Below are positions 1 to 11,286 of a stretch of DNA of 64,000 nucleotides, piece after piece (the first letter of the stretch is position 1; every line of letters begins with the position of its first letter). A model generated the notes under the pieces. The model was not told the origin of the DNA and searched no databases. It worked only from the letters and a program-made list of their open reading frames with translations. Source of the stretch: Chondrus crispus. Lineage: Eukaryota; Rhodophyta; Florideophyceae; Gigartinales; Gigartinaceae. The stretch is from the NCBI RefSeq assembly GCF_000350225.1, contig NW_005179023.1, positions 151,694-215,693 of the forward strand, in the 5' to 3' direction. Both the position numbers and the translations under genes were made by a program.

Positions 1-1
1 T

Positions 2-1012
2 ACGTACCACCCGCAAGCCAACGGCCAAGTTGAGAGGTTTAACCGCACGCTGACTTCCGCGTTGCGAAAATATGTTGGAGAGCATCCCAAGGACTGGGAC
101 CTATTTAGCGACGCCGTGACGCTCGCATACAACACGCAAGTTCATCGAACTACGAACATCGCGCCCTTCGAGCTGGTGTTAGCTCTGGCGCCGAGAAGCA
201 TTGCGTTACAAGCACAGCCAAGTTTGGAAGGATTTAGCTCGAATCGAGCGTACTACCTGAAATGGCAGTCGTGGTTGGAAAGCCTGATGAAAGGCGCTGA
301 TAAGAGCCTGCGAAAAGAACAAGCGCGCTACAAGCGAAACTTTGACGCAAGGCTTCGCAAACCGAAGTATGACATCCCTTCAGGATCCTACGTATTCCTT
401 CGAAAGGAGCAGGGCACGGCCACCGAGCCGAAACATAAGTTGGCACAAGTGGCTACGGGTCCGTATCAAGTGAAGGAGTCAACTGAGAATACGGTCGTCA
501 TTTCCATCGGCGACCAGGAAGAGCGCGTGTCGCGAGATAGAGTCGAATTAGCCCCTAGTCCCATGGACTACACGCCGATAGTCGGGCTACGACAAGCGCT
601 ACAATTCCTCAATCGAGAAGGGGAACGAGAAGAACCCGCCGCGCAAGCGAAGGATGGGACGGATGACGGATCCTTGATAAATCAGGAAGCTGTGGGCATC
701 CCGCCCGATCTACGAGAGATGGGAGGTTCGGAAGAGCAGGAGGAGGATGAGTCGCTGGCTCTTCGGAAGGGGGACGGACAGTTGGACACGCAGGAAGAAG
801 GAACCGGGGGTCAGGAGTACGTGATCGACAAAATAGTCGACCACGCTTATCAAGATGGAAAATTAATTCTCAAGGTCGAATGGTATGGCTACACGATTGA
901 GGACGCAACGTGGGAGCCGATTTCTCAGCTACCGCGCAGCGCAGCGGTGACCTATTTCCGGAGGAAGAAACTGCTCCTCCCGCCGCAAGTCGCACGCGAG
1001 AGACCAGGATGA
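2..1012 (+). CDS. Integrase C-terminal part with chromodomain (partial pol)
   Basis: The frame is open from base 2, starting in the catalytic core around the third acidic residue (HPQANGQVERFNRTL, with the DDE glutamate in VERF). The following region (YNTQVHRTTNIAPFELV) and the GPY-like segment (ATGPYQV) are typical of Ty3/gypsy integrases. The last 70 residues form a chromodomain with the aromatic and acidic pattern (YVIDKIVDH, LKVEWYGY, ATWEP), which in chromoviruses binds modified histones and guides integration. The protein ends in a TGA at 1010-1012. It is close to the same region of copy A and more distant from copy B. The start is outside the window. Confidence 0.93.
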   Translation, partial: TYHPQANGQVERFNRTLTSALRKYVGEHPKDWDLFSDAVTLAYNTQVHRTTNIAPFELVLALAPRSIALQAQPSLEGFSSNRAYYLKWQSWLESLMKGADKSLRKEQARYKRNFDARLRKPKYDIPSGSYVFLRKEQGTATEPKHKLAQVATGPYQVKESTENTVVISIGDQEERVSRDRVELAPSPMDYTPIVGLRQALQFLNREGEREEPAAQAKDGTDDGSLINQEAVGIPPDLREMGGSEEQEEDESLALRKGDGQLDTQEEGTGGQEYVIDKIVDHAYQDGKLILKVEWYGYTIEDATWEPISQLPRSAAVTYFRRKKLLLPPQVARERPG

Positions 1013-3592
1013 GCTCCTTACGGAATGTGATGACGGAAAGCGAAAAGAAAACGCGAGCCGCAACCAATTTCCTATGTTTTTACCTTCTTAACTGTTCTGT
1101 TTCGTTTTTGTTTTTTTTTGTTGTTTTGTTTTTTTATGTTTGTTTTCCCTTCCCGAGACGCACCTAGGTCGGCCATTGCGGAGCGAGCGTGCGTAGTTTC
1201 AGGAGAACACAACAGACGCCTCGGGCGACCACAGTGATGAGGACGACCCCGACAGAGAGATCGGGTAGCTCGACAAGCTTGATTCCGACAAATCGTCTGT
1301 CAGCCGCAAGGACTGACGATGCCATAGCTCACGTTTCTAATTTACGTTCACCCCGGCCGTGAAGCAACACCCGCAGACGAAATGAAGGATTGAAGACATT
1401 GTCTTGGTTGAGCTGAACAGCGAGGCTTGGTACAGTATTGTATTCGACGACTTCTGCTAGCGCTACCTACGAAAGCCTATGTGAACACCGCTGGTGTGTG
1501 GGAAAGGAGGACGATCTCTGGTCGACGGAAGAAAGACGTTGGAAATTTTGCGGGAACGAGGGATTGTAGTTGGAGAAGAATTGCGTAACGGAGACGTACT
1601 ACGTGGGTTTGTCGAAATCAATTTAGGGGTGAGGACAAAAAGGTGTGCTGGAGGAGCTGCGTGTTTGACTATAACCCCCAAGTGAGGGTAGGATGCACGA
1701 AAAAGTGGAGGAAAAATTGGCATAGACCATAGGTGGATATCAGGGACGTGGGAACGCGTCGCGGGAAGTTGCAATTTTTGCTACGCGGAACGCAGGCTGA
1801 CGACTTCGCGTACACACGGTCAGTACGGTTCGGCAGGAAGTGAAGGAGGTTGTACGAAGGGAGTACGAATCAAGAGGAGGTATCTCAGGATTCAAAGAGG
1901 AGCATAGATTGGAACAGAAGACGACCAGGGGGTCGGAAGCACGCTGGAAGTGACGACACGACATGCCGGCGGCAGAGGTAGTCGCACGAGGACGTTGTGT
2001 GCAGCCAACAAAACGAGGGACGAGTCATTCTATTGACTTAGAAACGAAAACCACCGGCAGACAGTGCACAGCTACACACGTGTGAAGCGGCCGTGAGAAT
2101 ATTTTAAAAAGAAGAATTAAGGAAAGCAGCGGCCGTCGTTGGGAAATGCACACGTATCACGTTTGTTGTCATCAGACCCCAGGCGCCGATCTGGGGACCA
2201 CGGAAATGAGAAGAGGAGGAAGCTTGAGAACCAAACCCCCCCTCCACTTTTCCCAAATGCCCCAAATTACAACTGAGGATGGTTGTTTGTGAATATCACG
2301 AACGCTGACGGACACCCCCATAGGAGACTCCGGTTTGCTATGCCAAGGGCGTCGCCCGCGTAGAGGTCAAACTAAGACCGAGGAGATGACAAGCAGGAGA
2401 GAAAGACAGATTGAAGTCTCGATACCCCTTCCCTCCCCCCGCTCGAGGCCAGCAAACTCTGCTAACCGATAAGCGCAAAAGGGATACAGTTGACGCCATA
2501 TCCTCGTTCCCCCCTCCCTTCTCCATCATCATTATTTTTTTGTGTAGACGCAGAGGACGCGACCCTACAATGGGATGTTGACAAGCCGCCCTAGGAAATA
2601 ACCGTAAGCGGATCGGGGCCCCGCGACGCGCACACCACCGCCGAAGGTGACGCGCGAGCCAACGCCATCCGGTTCGACAAAGAAAGGAATGGGGTACCAG
2701 GAGAGAAAGGTTTTTTGGGAGCACGAGGAGAATGGATGTGGTTGTTCGAAAGCTTCGAGAGACCACACAAAAGGGGTTCGGAAGGTGAATCTGACAAAGC
2801 GACGACGAGGACGTCGTCAGCATTAAGTTAACAAAATGTACGAGAAGACAAGCCTGCGAAACGGAGACGTACAGTAACTCTGTGCGTGCAAAGCTGACGA
2901 GCAGGAAAAGGAGAGATGGATCTCGAGGGGGACTTCGCCAAGGCGATCAAGGCAGACGGTACCACCATGGATGAGGATGTATCGATGTTCGAACATCGAG
3001 GAACACACACCGGGAAAAGAAAACTGTCTTTTTGATTCGATTCCACGCTACTAGAACACATCACCCGGATGGTCCGCATATTCGGATCGCGTTTAGAGAC
3101 TACAGGGGAGTCAGCACCCCCTCAGTGAGGGATGCAAGCGAGAAACGGACCTACTGAACTCGCGAGAAAAACAAAAAAAGAAGGAGGAAGTTGGGGATAG
3201 AGGAAGCGACCGCATTGACGGTACGCAGAAAAAGAAGAGGAAGTCTAAGGACCAAGGTGTGACCGGAGACGAACAGGAGGGTTACACGAGGACAAGAAAA
3301 CAGTGGTGTCGGGAAATCCGGTCCGACCAGACCTGCAGGATGATATGCGGAATGCAGTCGACACGCTAGTTGGATACGTGTAGATCTACATGATCGATCA
3401 CAAGGATGGGATGGTGTTTGGACTACGCGTAACAGGGTGGCCGATGGATGTGGCGGTCCTACAGCGACAAAAGACTCCGTTGGACAGGCTCAGTCTTGAC
3501 GAAGGTGCGAGTTCGCGAAGATGTGTCGCCTCGAGCTAACTGACAGAATGCGAAGAGCAATAGAAAAAAATTATGGATGACGCACCCTGAGT
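1013..3592 (+). other. Post-pol tail of copy C, no gene seen
   Basis: The first 150 bases match the region after pol in copy A, including T-rich runs. Beyond that I see no reading frame of recognisable composition on either strand. It corresponds to the 3-5.5 kb tail of copies A and B. Confidence 0.6.
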
Positions 3593-3826
3593 TCACGTCC
3601 ATTTTCTCTTGCTCAAATTTTTAAAAAAAGGGAGGATCACCACACCCCTTAGTTGTAGCCCGGGGAGGTAGCAAAACGGGAAGGGGACGCACACTGCAAG
3701 CAAGAGGAGGAGGACGGAAGCGCGAGACTTGTTCGCGAAGCCGACACCGGTGCGACGACGGGCAGTATTTTCGCCCGCGAGCTCAGGGGGTGGAGGACAC
3801 GTGGGATTCGTCTTGTCCTTGCTCAT
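3593..3826 (-). pseudogene. Remnant of the family's antisense gene (copy C)
   Basis: An ATG at 3826-3824 opens a minus-strand frame whose first 30 residues resemble the start of the antisense proteins of copies A and B. The shared signature is TARRRTGVGF here, TARGRRGVGF in A and TRTRPGVGF in B. It sits at the same distance from the LTR (about 110 bases) as in the other two copies. After about 35 residues the similarity stops, so only the N-terminus survives. Function is unknown. Confidence 0.6.
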
Positions 3827-3920
3827 GCGGAGACCGTCGGTCAGGAATGGAGAAGGAAGGGGTCGAGAAGAGAAGAAGGAGTTGGAGATCAAGGAGTGTA
3901 GCCGATGTGCAAGGACGCTC

Positions 3921-3932
3921 AGAAGGGGGATA
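3921..3932 (+). other. Polypurine tract of copy C
   Basis: AGAAGGGGGATA lies directly before the LTR start TGTAGTG. This is the expected place for the primer of plus-strand DNA synthesis and it fixes the element's orientation. The same tract is found in copies A and B. Confidence 0.8.
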
Positions 3933-4992
3933 TGTAGTGCAATATGCATCTGAAAAGGGGGGTGAAAAGAAAGAAAAATATTTGGATATGAAAAATAGTC
4001 CGGGTTGGGGGACCCACGTGTGATTAATTGCACAGTTTTAATTTTTAATTTTTAATTATTTTATTTTATTTAGTTAATTAGTTGGCATTAATTTTGCTGA
4101 CACTAGATTAGATCTAGGATCTAGCGCCGCGAGCTACTGTAGTGGCTCCGGCGGGGCGATATATACCTTAGCCCTCCGACGACCAAGTCAGTAAAGGTAA
4201 CCCGAGTTGCCAGAGTTGAATATAGCCTTGGTGGAAGTCCGTCTTTCCCAAGACGCTCCCTTTTACCACAGATTACGTTATCCTTTGCGCTCGGGGGTTC
4301 CCTTTCCTTTTCCTTTATTTTACCTATCCTTTTCTATTTCTATCTCTATCTCTATTTCTATTCCCTTATCTTGTGTTGGTGCCATCGGCTTTGGTTGCGA
4401 CCGGACCGGTGTAGGTGTCTTGGCCATCGGGCGACACGTGGGTGTAGCGCTGCTACTTGTTTACGACCACCGACGGAGGCTGTTGCGACGACGTTTCCCT
4501 CGAAGGTCCTGTTGTGTATACAAGACAGTGTTGGTTCCATCGGATACAGGTTGCGACCGTTCCGGTATCGGTACTTTGCCATCGGGCAGTACGGAGGTGT
4601 AGCGCTGCTAAGTGTTTGCTAATTCCCGTCGGGCTGCGTTGCGACGCCCCCGTCGAAGACCTTATCAAGGGTATAAGGTGTAACAGGCGCTCCGCGAGCA
4701 TTGGCTTTACGACCCATCGGGCTCGGCTTCCCAATTGCCGCCCCGAACTCGCCGAGCAGCTGCCTGTACAAGACTCTACCACCATTCGTCCCGGGGCGGG
4801 CCTCTTCCTTTTGCCCCCCCCCTATCAGGGACTTGAGCTACTGTGGGCCGCAAACCCATTTAAAGGGAAAGGGAGAATCGGACACTCCGTAGGGCTGTGC
4901 CGTCGGCAACTCTTGTTGGTTGTTGTTTGTTGGTTGTGATGTTGCTGGACCGTTGGACCCTGGTTCCGGCCTGACAGGCACATTGCACTACA
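3933..4992 (+). repeat. 3' LTR of copy C
   Basis: A 1060-bp LTR starts TGTAGTGCAAT and ends ATTGCACTACA, giving unusually long inverted ends (about 11 bp) around the usual TG...CA. It has an AT-rich stretch near 4035-4090, a TATA-like sequence near 4159-4166 and a pyrimidine-rich block near 4300-4375. It is the inverse of the LTRs at 6388, 31265, 44817 and 51959, and is visibly diverged from the first three. Confidence 0.9.
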
Positions 4993-5738
4993 CTAATCGA
5001 AACGTTGTCTTGCTGCTTGATAACTGTTCTGGCCATGGACATGTTGACTCACTTCCTCCGTTAGACAACGTAGAGATTGTGTTTCTTCCCCCCAATACCA
5101 CGTCAAAGTTGCAACCTATGGATACCGGAATTATTGCAGCTCTTAAGGTGAGGTACCGGCGACTACAGTACGAGCATTCTTTGGACCGTGGGGATGCTGG
5201 TGTCGGGGAAATTTATAAATTGGACCAATTAACGGCGATGAGGTGGATGCGGACCATATGGGATCAACTTCCGAAAAGTGTTATGGCCAATTGTTGGAAC
5301 CACACGGATCTAATGGATGGGAATTGTCTAGACCCAAGAAGTTCTGAGGATGAGGAGGTGGCGGGAATACGGGCTGCTCTATCTAGTCTGTTGCCTGACA
5401 ATGTGAGAGCGAACATGTCCGTGCGTTCAATTCTCAATCCGGTCAGGGAGGATGACTGTTTTGAGGACATTAATGAAGACAATTTGGCAGAGGAGGCCGC
5501 CGCAGTCATCCGCGGAAGTACGGAAGCGACAGAGCATGCAGATGACGAGGTTTCATATCTTGACGAGATGAGGTTTGAGGAAAAATTGCCGGCGGTGGTT
5601 GTTGTTCGCCATCTGCTCGAGAGTCATGATGCCATAGACCCTCTAATTGTCAATGCCCTGCGGTCTACTCAGAGACAGTTGAAGCGCGAGCGGTCGCAGG
5701 CATCGCGCCAGACCAGAATTACCAGCTTTTTTGAATAA
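4993..5738 (+). pseudogene. pogo/Tigger-like DDE transposase, C-terminal part
   Basis: The frame encodes the second half of a pogo-type DDE catalytic domain. It has LLLDNCSGH (second acidic residue), then VEIVFLPPNTTSKLQPMD ending in the third catalytic aspartate, followed by GIIAALKVRYRR. The acidic C-terminal extension ends in a basic segment and a TAA at 5736-5738. The N-terminal DNA-binding region and first catalytic aspartate are missing because the LTR of copy C replaces everything upstream of 4993. The rest of the gene should lie left of copy C, outside the window. No terminal inverted repeat was found after the gene. Confidence 0.88.
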
Positions 5739-6382
5739 ATGTTTTGACGGTTAGGAATGTTTCAAATATGGGCTCCGTATGTAACAATTTGATAAGCGAA
5801 TAATCACGATAAACGCATACAGACCTCATCCACGCCCAATATGCGCTTATCGCGAAACCACTGTAGTAGCTTAGAGCGGTGGCGGGAATTCTGGGTCTGC
5901 TGATAGAGGCACAGTCCCTGAAAAGGGGTACATTCCGGTGGGATAGCACTAGAAAGATAGGATCGGGAAAGAACAAAAATATGGAAAAAAGATAGAACTA
6001 GGAAGACAAATAGAGGTGTGTAAATGTGGGATATAGGGTAAAACGTAAAACATAAAGGAAAGCAGCAAAATGATAGACGATTAACGACGGGTGGTACCAA
6101 CCTAGCCGCCTAAATAAGATCTGAACTACAGTCCATTCCCCATTTGCTTACCCCACCGCACCGCTAATAGGCTTCCACCCTATATCGACTGGGCGCAGCC
6201 TTTGGCATGGATAACTAAATAGGTAGCTACCAATTGCAATTGCTAATTGCAGTCAGATGGCAACTTGGCGTCAGACGCTATAGAAGCTCACGGCTACCAC
6301 GTATGGATACCGGTCTTACACATGTCACAGCGATGAAGGGCTCTGCACTTCACTGATAATGCTTCCGACAGTAGAACGTGTT
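5739..6382. other. Spacer without gene
   Basis: This is moderately AT-rich sequence between the pogo fragment and the solo LTR. Reading frames are short and have no familiar motif. It may contain the 3' end of the pogo element, but no TA-flanked inverted repeat could be recognised. Confidence 0.5.
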
Positions 6383-7445
6383 ACAAGTGTAGTGCAATGC
6401 GCCTGTCGGGCAGAGACAGCGGTCCGATGGTCCAGCAAAAACAACAACAGCAACAAAAAAGAAGAACTGCCGATGGCACAGCGCTACGGAGTGTCCGACT
6501 CTCCCTTCTCCGTTTAAACGAGCTTGCGACTCGTAGTAGCTCGGATCCCTGATGGCGGAGGGGCACAGAGAAATAGCCCGGCCCGGGATCGGTGTGGTAG
6601 AGACTTGCGAAGAGATCTGCTCGACGAGTGTGGAGTGGGGCGCGTACGTAGGTACCCCGGTTCCACTGGGTTGTAAGGCCAATGCTCGTTGAGCTTCTTC
6701 GACACCTTGTAACGCGACAAGGCCCTCGACGGGGGCGTCGCAACGCAGCCCGACGGGATGAAATGAAAGTAGCAGCGCTACGTCAACCGTGCCGCCCGAT
6801 GGCTCGAAACACCTACACCGGTTCGGTCGCAACCGACACCGATGGTACCAACACTGGCTCGTAATACGACGGAGCCCTTCGAGGGAGACGTCGTTGCAAC
6901 AGTCTCCGTCGGAAAATGGGTCACAGTAGCAGCGCTACGTCAACTGTGTCCCCCGATGGCTCGAAACACCTACACCGGTTCGGTCGCAACCGAGGCCGAT
7001 GGCACCAACACAAGATAAGGGAAAAATAGGTAGAATTAGAGATAGAAAAGGATAGGGAAATAAAGGAAAGAGAAAAGGGAACCCCGAGCGATAGAGGATG
7101 CCGTAGGCTTAGGTAAAAGGGAGCGTCTTGATAGAGACGGACTTCGACCAAGGCGACATTCAACTCCGGCAACTCGGGTTGGTTTATTGACTTGTTCGGT
7201 CAAAGGGCTAAGTTATATAGAGCCCCGTCGGGGCGAGTACAGTAGCTCCCGGCTCTAGATTCTAGATCTAATCTAGTGTCAGCAAAATTAATGCCAACTA
7301 ATTAACTAAATAAAATAAAATAATTAAAAATTAAAACTGTGCAATTATTCACACGTGTGTCCCCCAAACCGGGACTACTTTTCGTATCCAAATGTTTTCC
7401 TTTCTTTTCGCCCCCCTTTCCAGGTGCGTATTGCACTACAACAAG
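6383..7445 (-). mobile_element. Solo LTR of the chromodomain gypsy family with target duplication
   Basis: The LTR is 6388-7440 (1053 bp, TGTAGTG...CACTACA). It is flanked by a perfect 5-bp direct repeat ACAAG at 6383-6387 and 7441-7445. By eye it is almost identical to the LTR at 31265-32316, so it is recent. No internal sequence remains, as expected after recombination between the two LTRs of a full element. The strand follows the convention that gag-pol of copies A and B reads minus with this LTR orientation. Confidence 0.93.
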
Positions 7446-7719
7446 TTGCTCGTATATATTGTTGATGGGACAATTCACACTTTCCCAAACCAATGCTTTT
7501 CTCGTCAGCGTCTTCTACTTTCAATAGGCCTTTTTAATTAACGAAAAATTATGTTGTTTTTAAGACGCTCAAATTGGACCATTTCTTGTATCAAATTAGT
7601 AGTGAAAACAAGCAAGCAGCGTCGTGTACAGCGTGAAGAGTATTAATTCCAGAGGCTGTGCTTCGGTCTCAGAGGCCTCTGAGTGGTCACAGTCGTCAAC
7701 AACTCACATCAATCCGAAC
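7446..7719. other. Spacer between solo LTR and Harbinger-like fragment
   Basis: AT-rich sequence with no supported gene. It may hold the 5' end of the Harbinger-like transposon, but I see no terminal repeat. Confidence 0.4.
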
Positions 7720-8065
7720 ATGAGTTCGGCAGAGGATGACCTCTCAACGGCTGTTGCTATGTTCGCGCAGTTTGAGGCACAAGTGCAGCATACCTCCCAC
7801 CTTGCCGCACAGTTCGCTTCCCGTGCCCGAGATTTTTCGCATCACAGTACCTCCTCAAGTGACGACGAGCCTGGGCCTGGGCGGGACCACAGCGTTGACC
7901 GAACAAAAGCGCAATATGTGCGAAGAGATCCGTCGCGTTTGTACAACTTCGTTCGCGAGAAAGACGCCGATTTCTCTCTTTTTACAAAATTGACCCATAC
8001 GTGTCGCAAAGAGTTTGACAGTTTACACGCCCTTGTTCATGCAGAGTTACGAAAGCTGTTTAACG
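7720..8065 (+). pseudogene. PIF/Harbinger-like transposase N-terminal fragment
   Basis: From the ATG at 7720 the frame has a serine- and aspartate-rich leader. It then has a segment (SLFTKLTHTCRKEFDSLHAL) resembling the conserved helix pattern before the nuclease domain of PIF/Harbinger transposases (F-R-x-h-x-R-M-x-x-x-x-F-x-x-L). The match is by pattern only. Similarity ends near 8065, where a GC-rich unrelated sequence begins, so the DDE core is absent. It could also be a host nuclease-like gene fragment. Confidence 0.4.
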
Positions 8066-8480
8066 TTCGTGGACATCATGACCACGGGGGTCCGTGCACA
8101 GGTCGGCCAGGTCCCGGTACGCCGACATGAGCGCCGGCAGAGGGCGCGCGGCGTCCGGCAGCAATGTGGAGCGCCGCGAACGCGGGCCTCCTGCAGGCGC
8201 GCCGTCGCGAGAGCCGCGGCGTCCGACACGGCCGCCCATTCGGGCCGTAGCTACGATGCCTGCTTGATGGCCGCCGGCGAAATGTTGGGGGCAGACGACA
8301 GGTGAGTGGAGTAGCGGTGCTTGGACAGGTCCAGTTTACGCTCGAGAAACTCGGACGTGCGGCGTAGCCGGGCGCTGTGATGAAGCAGAGCAGGCAAACA
8401 TAGGGTTTGCGTCAGGTGGGCGGCGTGAGCGAGCGCCTCTTCGCGGCTAGAAGGGATCGGGGCTGTTGGGAAGGACGGCG
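8066..8480 (-). pseudogene. GC-rich unidentified coding-like remnant
   Basis: Composition changes sharply at the left edge to high GC. On the minus strand one frame reads for about 120 residues with an alanine- and arginine-rich, helix-like pattern (TSEFLERKLDLSKHRY, then WAAVSDAAALATARLQEARV) and a single internal stop. I do not recognise the protein. It could be a gag-like fragment of a DIRS or other retroelement, given the DIRS-like element 1 kb away. Confidence 0.3.
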
Positions 8481-8576
8481 TGGCACAGTTGAGAGGCCTT
8501 AATAGGCTGTGAGTTGCGTGCTTGGGGGTTGCGCGGGATAGCGTTCGTCATGGCGGGGGTATTCGAAGGCGCAGAC

Positions 8577-8673
8577 GGAAGGAGACACGGGAGGAGGGTA
8601 GGGAGGAAGCGGAGGGGGAGGTAGGAGACGAAGAGGAAGGAGGCGAAGGGGAAGGAGGGGAAGAGGAAGGAGG
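8577..8673 (+). repeat. Purine-only low-complexity tract
   Basis: About 97 bases of nearly pure G and A (GGAGGA and GAAGG units) on the plus strand. The antisense frame gives a leucine-proline repeat that is a compositional artefact. Such tracts can form triplex or quadruplex structures. Confidence 0.6.
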
Positions 8674-8699
8674 TTAACAGAAACAGTCTTCAAATTTAG

Positions 8700-9390
8700 T
8701 GGGCGCCTTCCCGCCCTGACTTGCTAAAATAGTCATTTTCCGTACAGTTGGAAAATAGCATACATTTTAGTCGGAACTGGTCTTCCTAATTGAAACAGGA
8801 TTTCGCGCACTTTCCTAAATATTCGCATATTTAGTTGCGATTTTCGTTAATTAAAAAGGGCTAATGCCTCGAGTACTGAAGATGTCCAGTGTCAATCTTG
8901 ATCTTCCAGAACCCGATAGATGGCATACTGCTGAGGCATTTTCACGGATCCGTACTGCGTCTTCGTAAGCGCGTCAGAGAAAATTTTCGTGACGACGGAT
9001 CTATAGTACAGTTGCCAGAACCGCTGTTGTCTTGGGCAGGGTTCGGAGTCCGGCCCGACTACAGTTCCTAGACGTTAGTCTAGGTGTCTAGTTGTAAGCA
9101 AGAAAAAAGGGGACGGCTCGTTACACGTGTTCACTTTTCTGTAAAGTACACGTGTTCTCTTCTCTTTGCGTCTGTATACACTTGTGTATGCGGGTGAAGC
9201 TGTCCAGGGAGTAGCGAGTGACATGCCGACAACTGGTATTCGACCGAGCGTGCACTGTCCTACATATCGCCGACGGGCGGGTGAGAGTCTCGTGACTTCT
9301 CGGCTATTTCTCTTTTGTGAAAGAGAAATTCCCCTCGACGCGAGGCGGTGACAGGTTCTAGTAGAGTCCACTCAGAGGACTCCGGGCAGC
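8700..9390. other. Spacer upstream of the DIRS-like element
   Basis: No gene seen. It holds a short inverted motif near 9070-9086 (CTAGACGTTAGTCTAG) and two close copies of TACACGTGTTC near 9121-9155. It may include the left terminal repeat of the DIRS-like element, but I could not match it to a right-hand copy. Confidence 0.35.
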
Positions 9391-10069
9391 ATGACTGACA
9401 ACGACATAGACGGCACGGCGGCCGCCGCGCCGGTTTGCACACGCGCGCCAATCGCTGCGAACGACGCTGGAGCAGTGGCGCGCGCAGCCTGGGCGATCGC
9501 AAAGCCCGAGTGCCGCGACCACGCGACTGCTGTCACTGAACTGAATTCTGCCCGGCTGGTTGGTGAGGGCGCCATCTTCGATCGGGGCCCACATGTACCC
9601 ATAACGCATATGGGCTACTGCAAGCCCCCTTAAGATGCCTTCCTCAACGAGCTCCGCTCCCGGGACCGGCGATCGAGCCAAGGAGTGGGAGTATTTGAAT
9701 GCTGCTGGCGTCTGGACGGAGTTGGGGCTTACAGCCCTCGACGTCGCCAGGACGCATGGTGGGACTATCGAAGATATGACAAGAAGACTCGTGCTCGCCG
9801 AGGATGCTATGAGGGCGGCGCTGGAGGTTTTATCTATGCGGGCGCAATACTTTCGGGACATTACGGAGCAAGGAGTTGAGATCGCGAGACAGATGTCCTT
9901 CCTTGTCGAGCAAGGGCATGACTCTGTATTCTCAGAGTCCTACCGTTCGGCCCGGGCTGCACTCACGTCCAAGATGGAAGCCGAGGCCGCAAAAATGTTG
10001 GCTAAGGCCAGGCTCCAACGTGCCTCAAGCAAGAATGGCAGCTCCCCAGGGGCTGCCACGGAAGAGTGA
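9391..10069 (+). pseudogene. DIRS-like ORF1 (gag-like), frame-broken
   Basis: Two open frames abut. The first runs from an ATG at 9391 to a TAA at 9631-9633 (alanine-rich start). The second runs from an ATG at 9635 to a TGA at 10067-10069 and contains a long helical region (MTRRLVLAEDAMRAALEVLS and following, heptad-like) that suggests a coiled coil. Their order directly before a DIRS-like reverse transcriptase, with a few-base overlap, fits a gag-type ORF1 split by a frameshift near 9634. There is no zinc knuckle. The assignment rests mainly on context. Confidence 0.5.
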
Positions 10070-11286
10070 CGAGCCCGCCTTTTGGCGGAAAGGACGAAGT
10101 GGGAGTCGGGGGACTCCCACTTTGGAGAGGGGTAGCACTGCGCGCGGATGCATGGCGTACGGAGCTGGAGGCCAGCGCGTATCTGGTGCGTGCCATTCGG
10201 TATGGGATCCTGGACCCTCCTGCTGTGCCATTTACAGAGGGTGTGGCGGTGCCCGATATCCCCTAATCAGAGGAAGACAGGAGGTTCGGGAAAGAAGACT
10301 TGGAGGCTGGTTGCCGGAGCGGGATTTACGAGCGGCTGGATCCGGATTATGTGGAGAGATTCGTGGAAGAGGGGAAGATGGTATCGTCCGCATTTACCGT
10401 TTGGCAGGGCGAGAGAGCAGAGAGGAAGGGACGCTTTGTCGTCAATTTTTCACAACAGAGCAAGCACTGGCCCCGAGGCAGTGTGAAGATGGAGACTGTA
10501 ACGGCCTTCGCGATGGAATTACAGAAGGAAGACATGATGATGTCGTGGGATGTGAAAAGTGGATGGATATCGGCACTTCTACTCGCAACCATCCAGGCGC
10601 GATATATTTACTTTCTCCTACGATGGCTCGTTCTACCGGTGTGTTGCCCTACGGTTCGGATGGGGAAGGTCGGTGCTGTGGTTTACAAAGATGCTTCGGC
10701 TTCGCCGCTCGTGCGGCATTTGCGGGAGAGGTACCGCTACCGAGTGCTCCCGTATATCGGCGACTTCCTGCTCTCGCCCTCGCCCGCAACGCAGCCCGCC
10801 ACGAAGAAGGACTGTGCGTTTGCTTGGCGCCGTCTGGACGCACTATTTGCGCGGCTGGGCATAGTGCGGCACCCGTCGAAAGGTTTTTGGGAAGGAGCGC
10901 AGCGTTTAGACCATTTGGACGTGCATGTGGACACTGTGACTATGAAGGTTTACATTTCGGAGGCGAGGCGCTTGAAGGTTCTAAGATTGGCACAGGAACT
11001 ACTGCTACTCGCTCAACGAAACCGCCGTTGGGTGTCGTTAGAAAGGCTGCGGCACTTCTGTGGCCTCGCGGTCTCCCTTACGCTGGCATTTCCGCTCGCG
11101 CGCTTCTACACCCGCTCGCTTTACTTCGACATGGCGTTGGCGGAGCGCGAGGAGCGAGGGCCAAGTACGAAGGGGGGTGTTGTTGCGAGCGAGGCGAGCC
11201 CGCCCGTAGTAGAGGTGTACGTGTGGTGTAAGACCGGTCGGTGGGTTAAAAAGATATCAAAATATTGTTACCGTAATCTGCAATAA
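10066..11286 (+). pseudogene. DIRS-like reverse transcriptase and RNase H remnant
   Basis: An N-terminal block (LRADAWRTELEASAYLVRAI) precedes an in-frame TAA at 10264-10266, after which the same frame continues to 11286. The later part shows DIRS/Ngaro-type RT motifs: GRFVVNFSQQSKHWP, SWDVKSGW, the catalytic box as YIGDFLL, then a lineage-typical stretch (LDHLDVHVDTVTMKVYISEA) and the start of RNase H-like sequence (LERLRHFCGLAVSLTLAFPLA). The catalytic Y-x-D-D reads Y-I-G-D, so the enzyme is probably dead. The frame is lost near 11170, and no tyrosine recombinase or methyltransferase domain follows. Exact lineage is not certain. Confidence 0.72.

Larger units (their letters stand above)
1..4992 (+). 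mobile_element. Chromodomain Ty3/gypsy element, copy C, 3' half
   Basis: The visible part runs from inside integrase through the chromodomain, a 2.9-kb tail, a polypurine tract (3921-3932) and an LTR (3933-4992). The order is the same as in copies A and B on the minus strand, so orientation here is plus. The 5' LTR, gag, protease and RT lie left of the window. The element ends inside a pogo-like transposase gene, and the five bases after the LTR are CTAAT; the matching left target copy is outside the window. Confidence 0.9.

Noticed and set aside
6514..6720. Small proteins encoded in the LTRs (also in the other LTR copies)
   Set aside because: Their recurrence follows from LTR identity; none begins in a convincing context or has a domain.
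8499..8693. Leucine-proline repeat protein on the minus strand
   Set aside because: It is the reverse reading of a purine tract; composition alone produces it.
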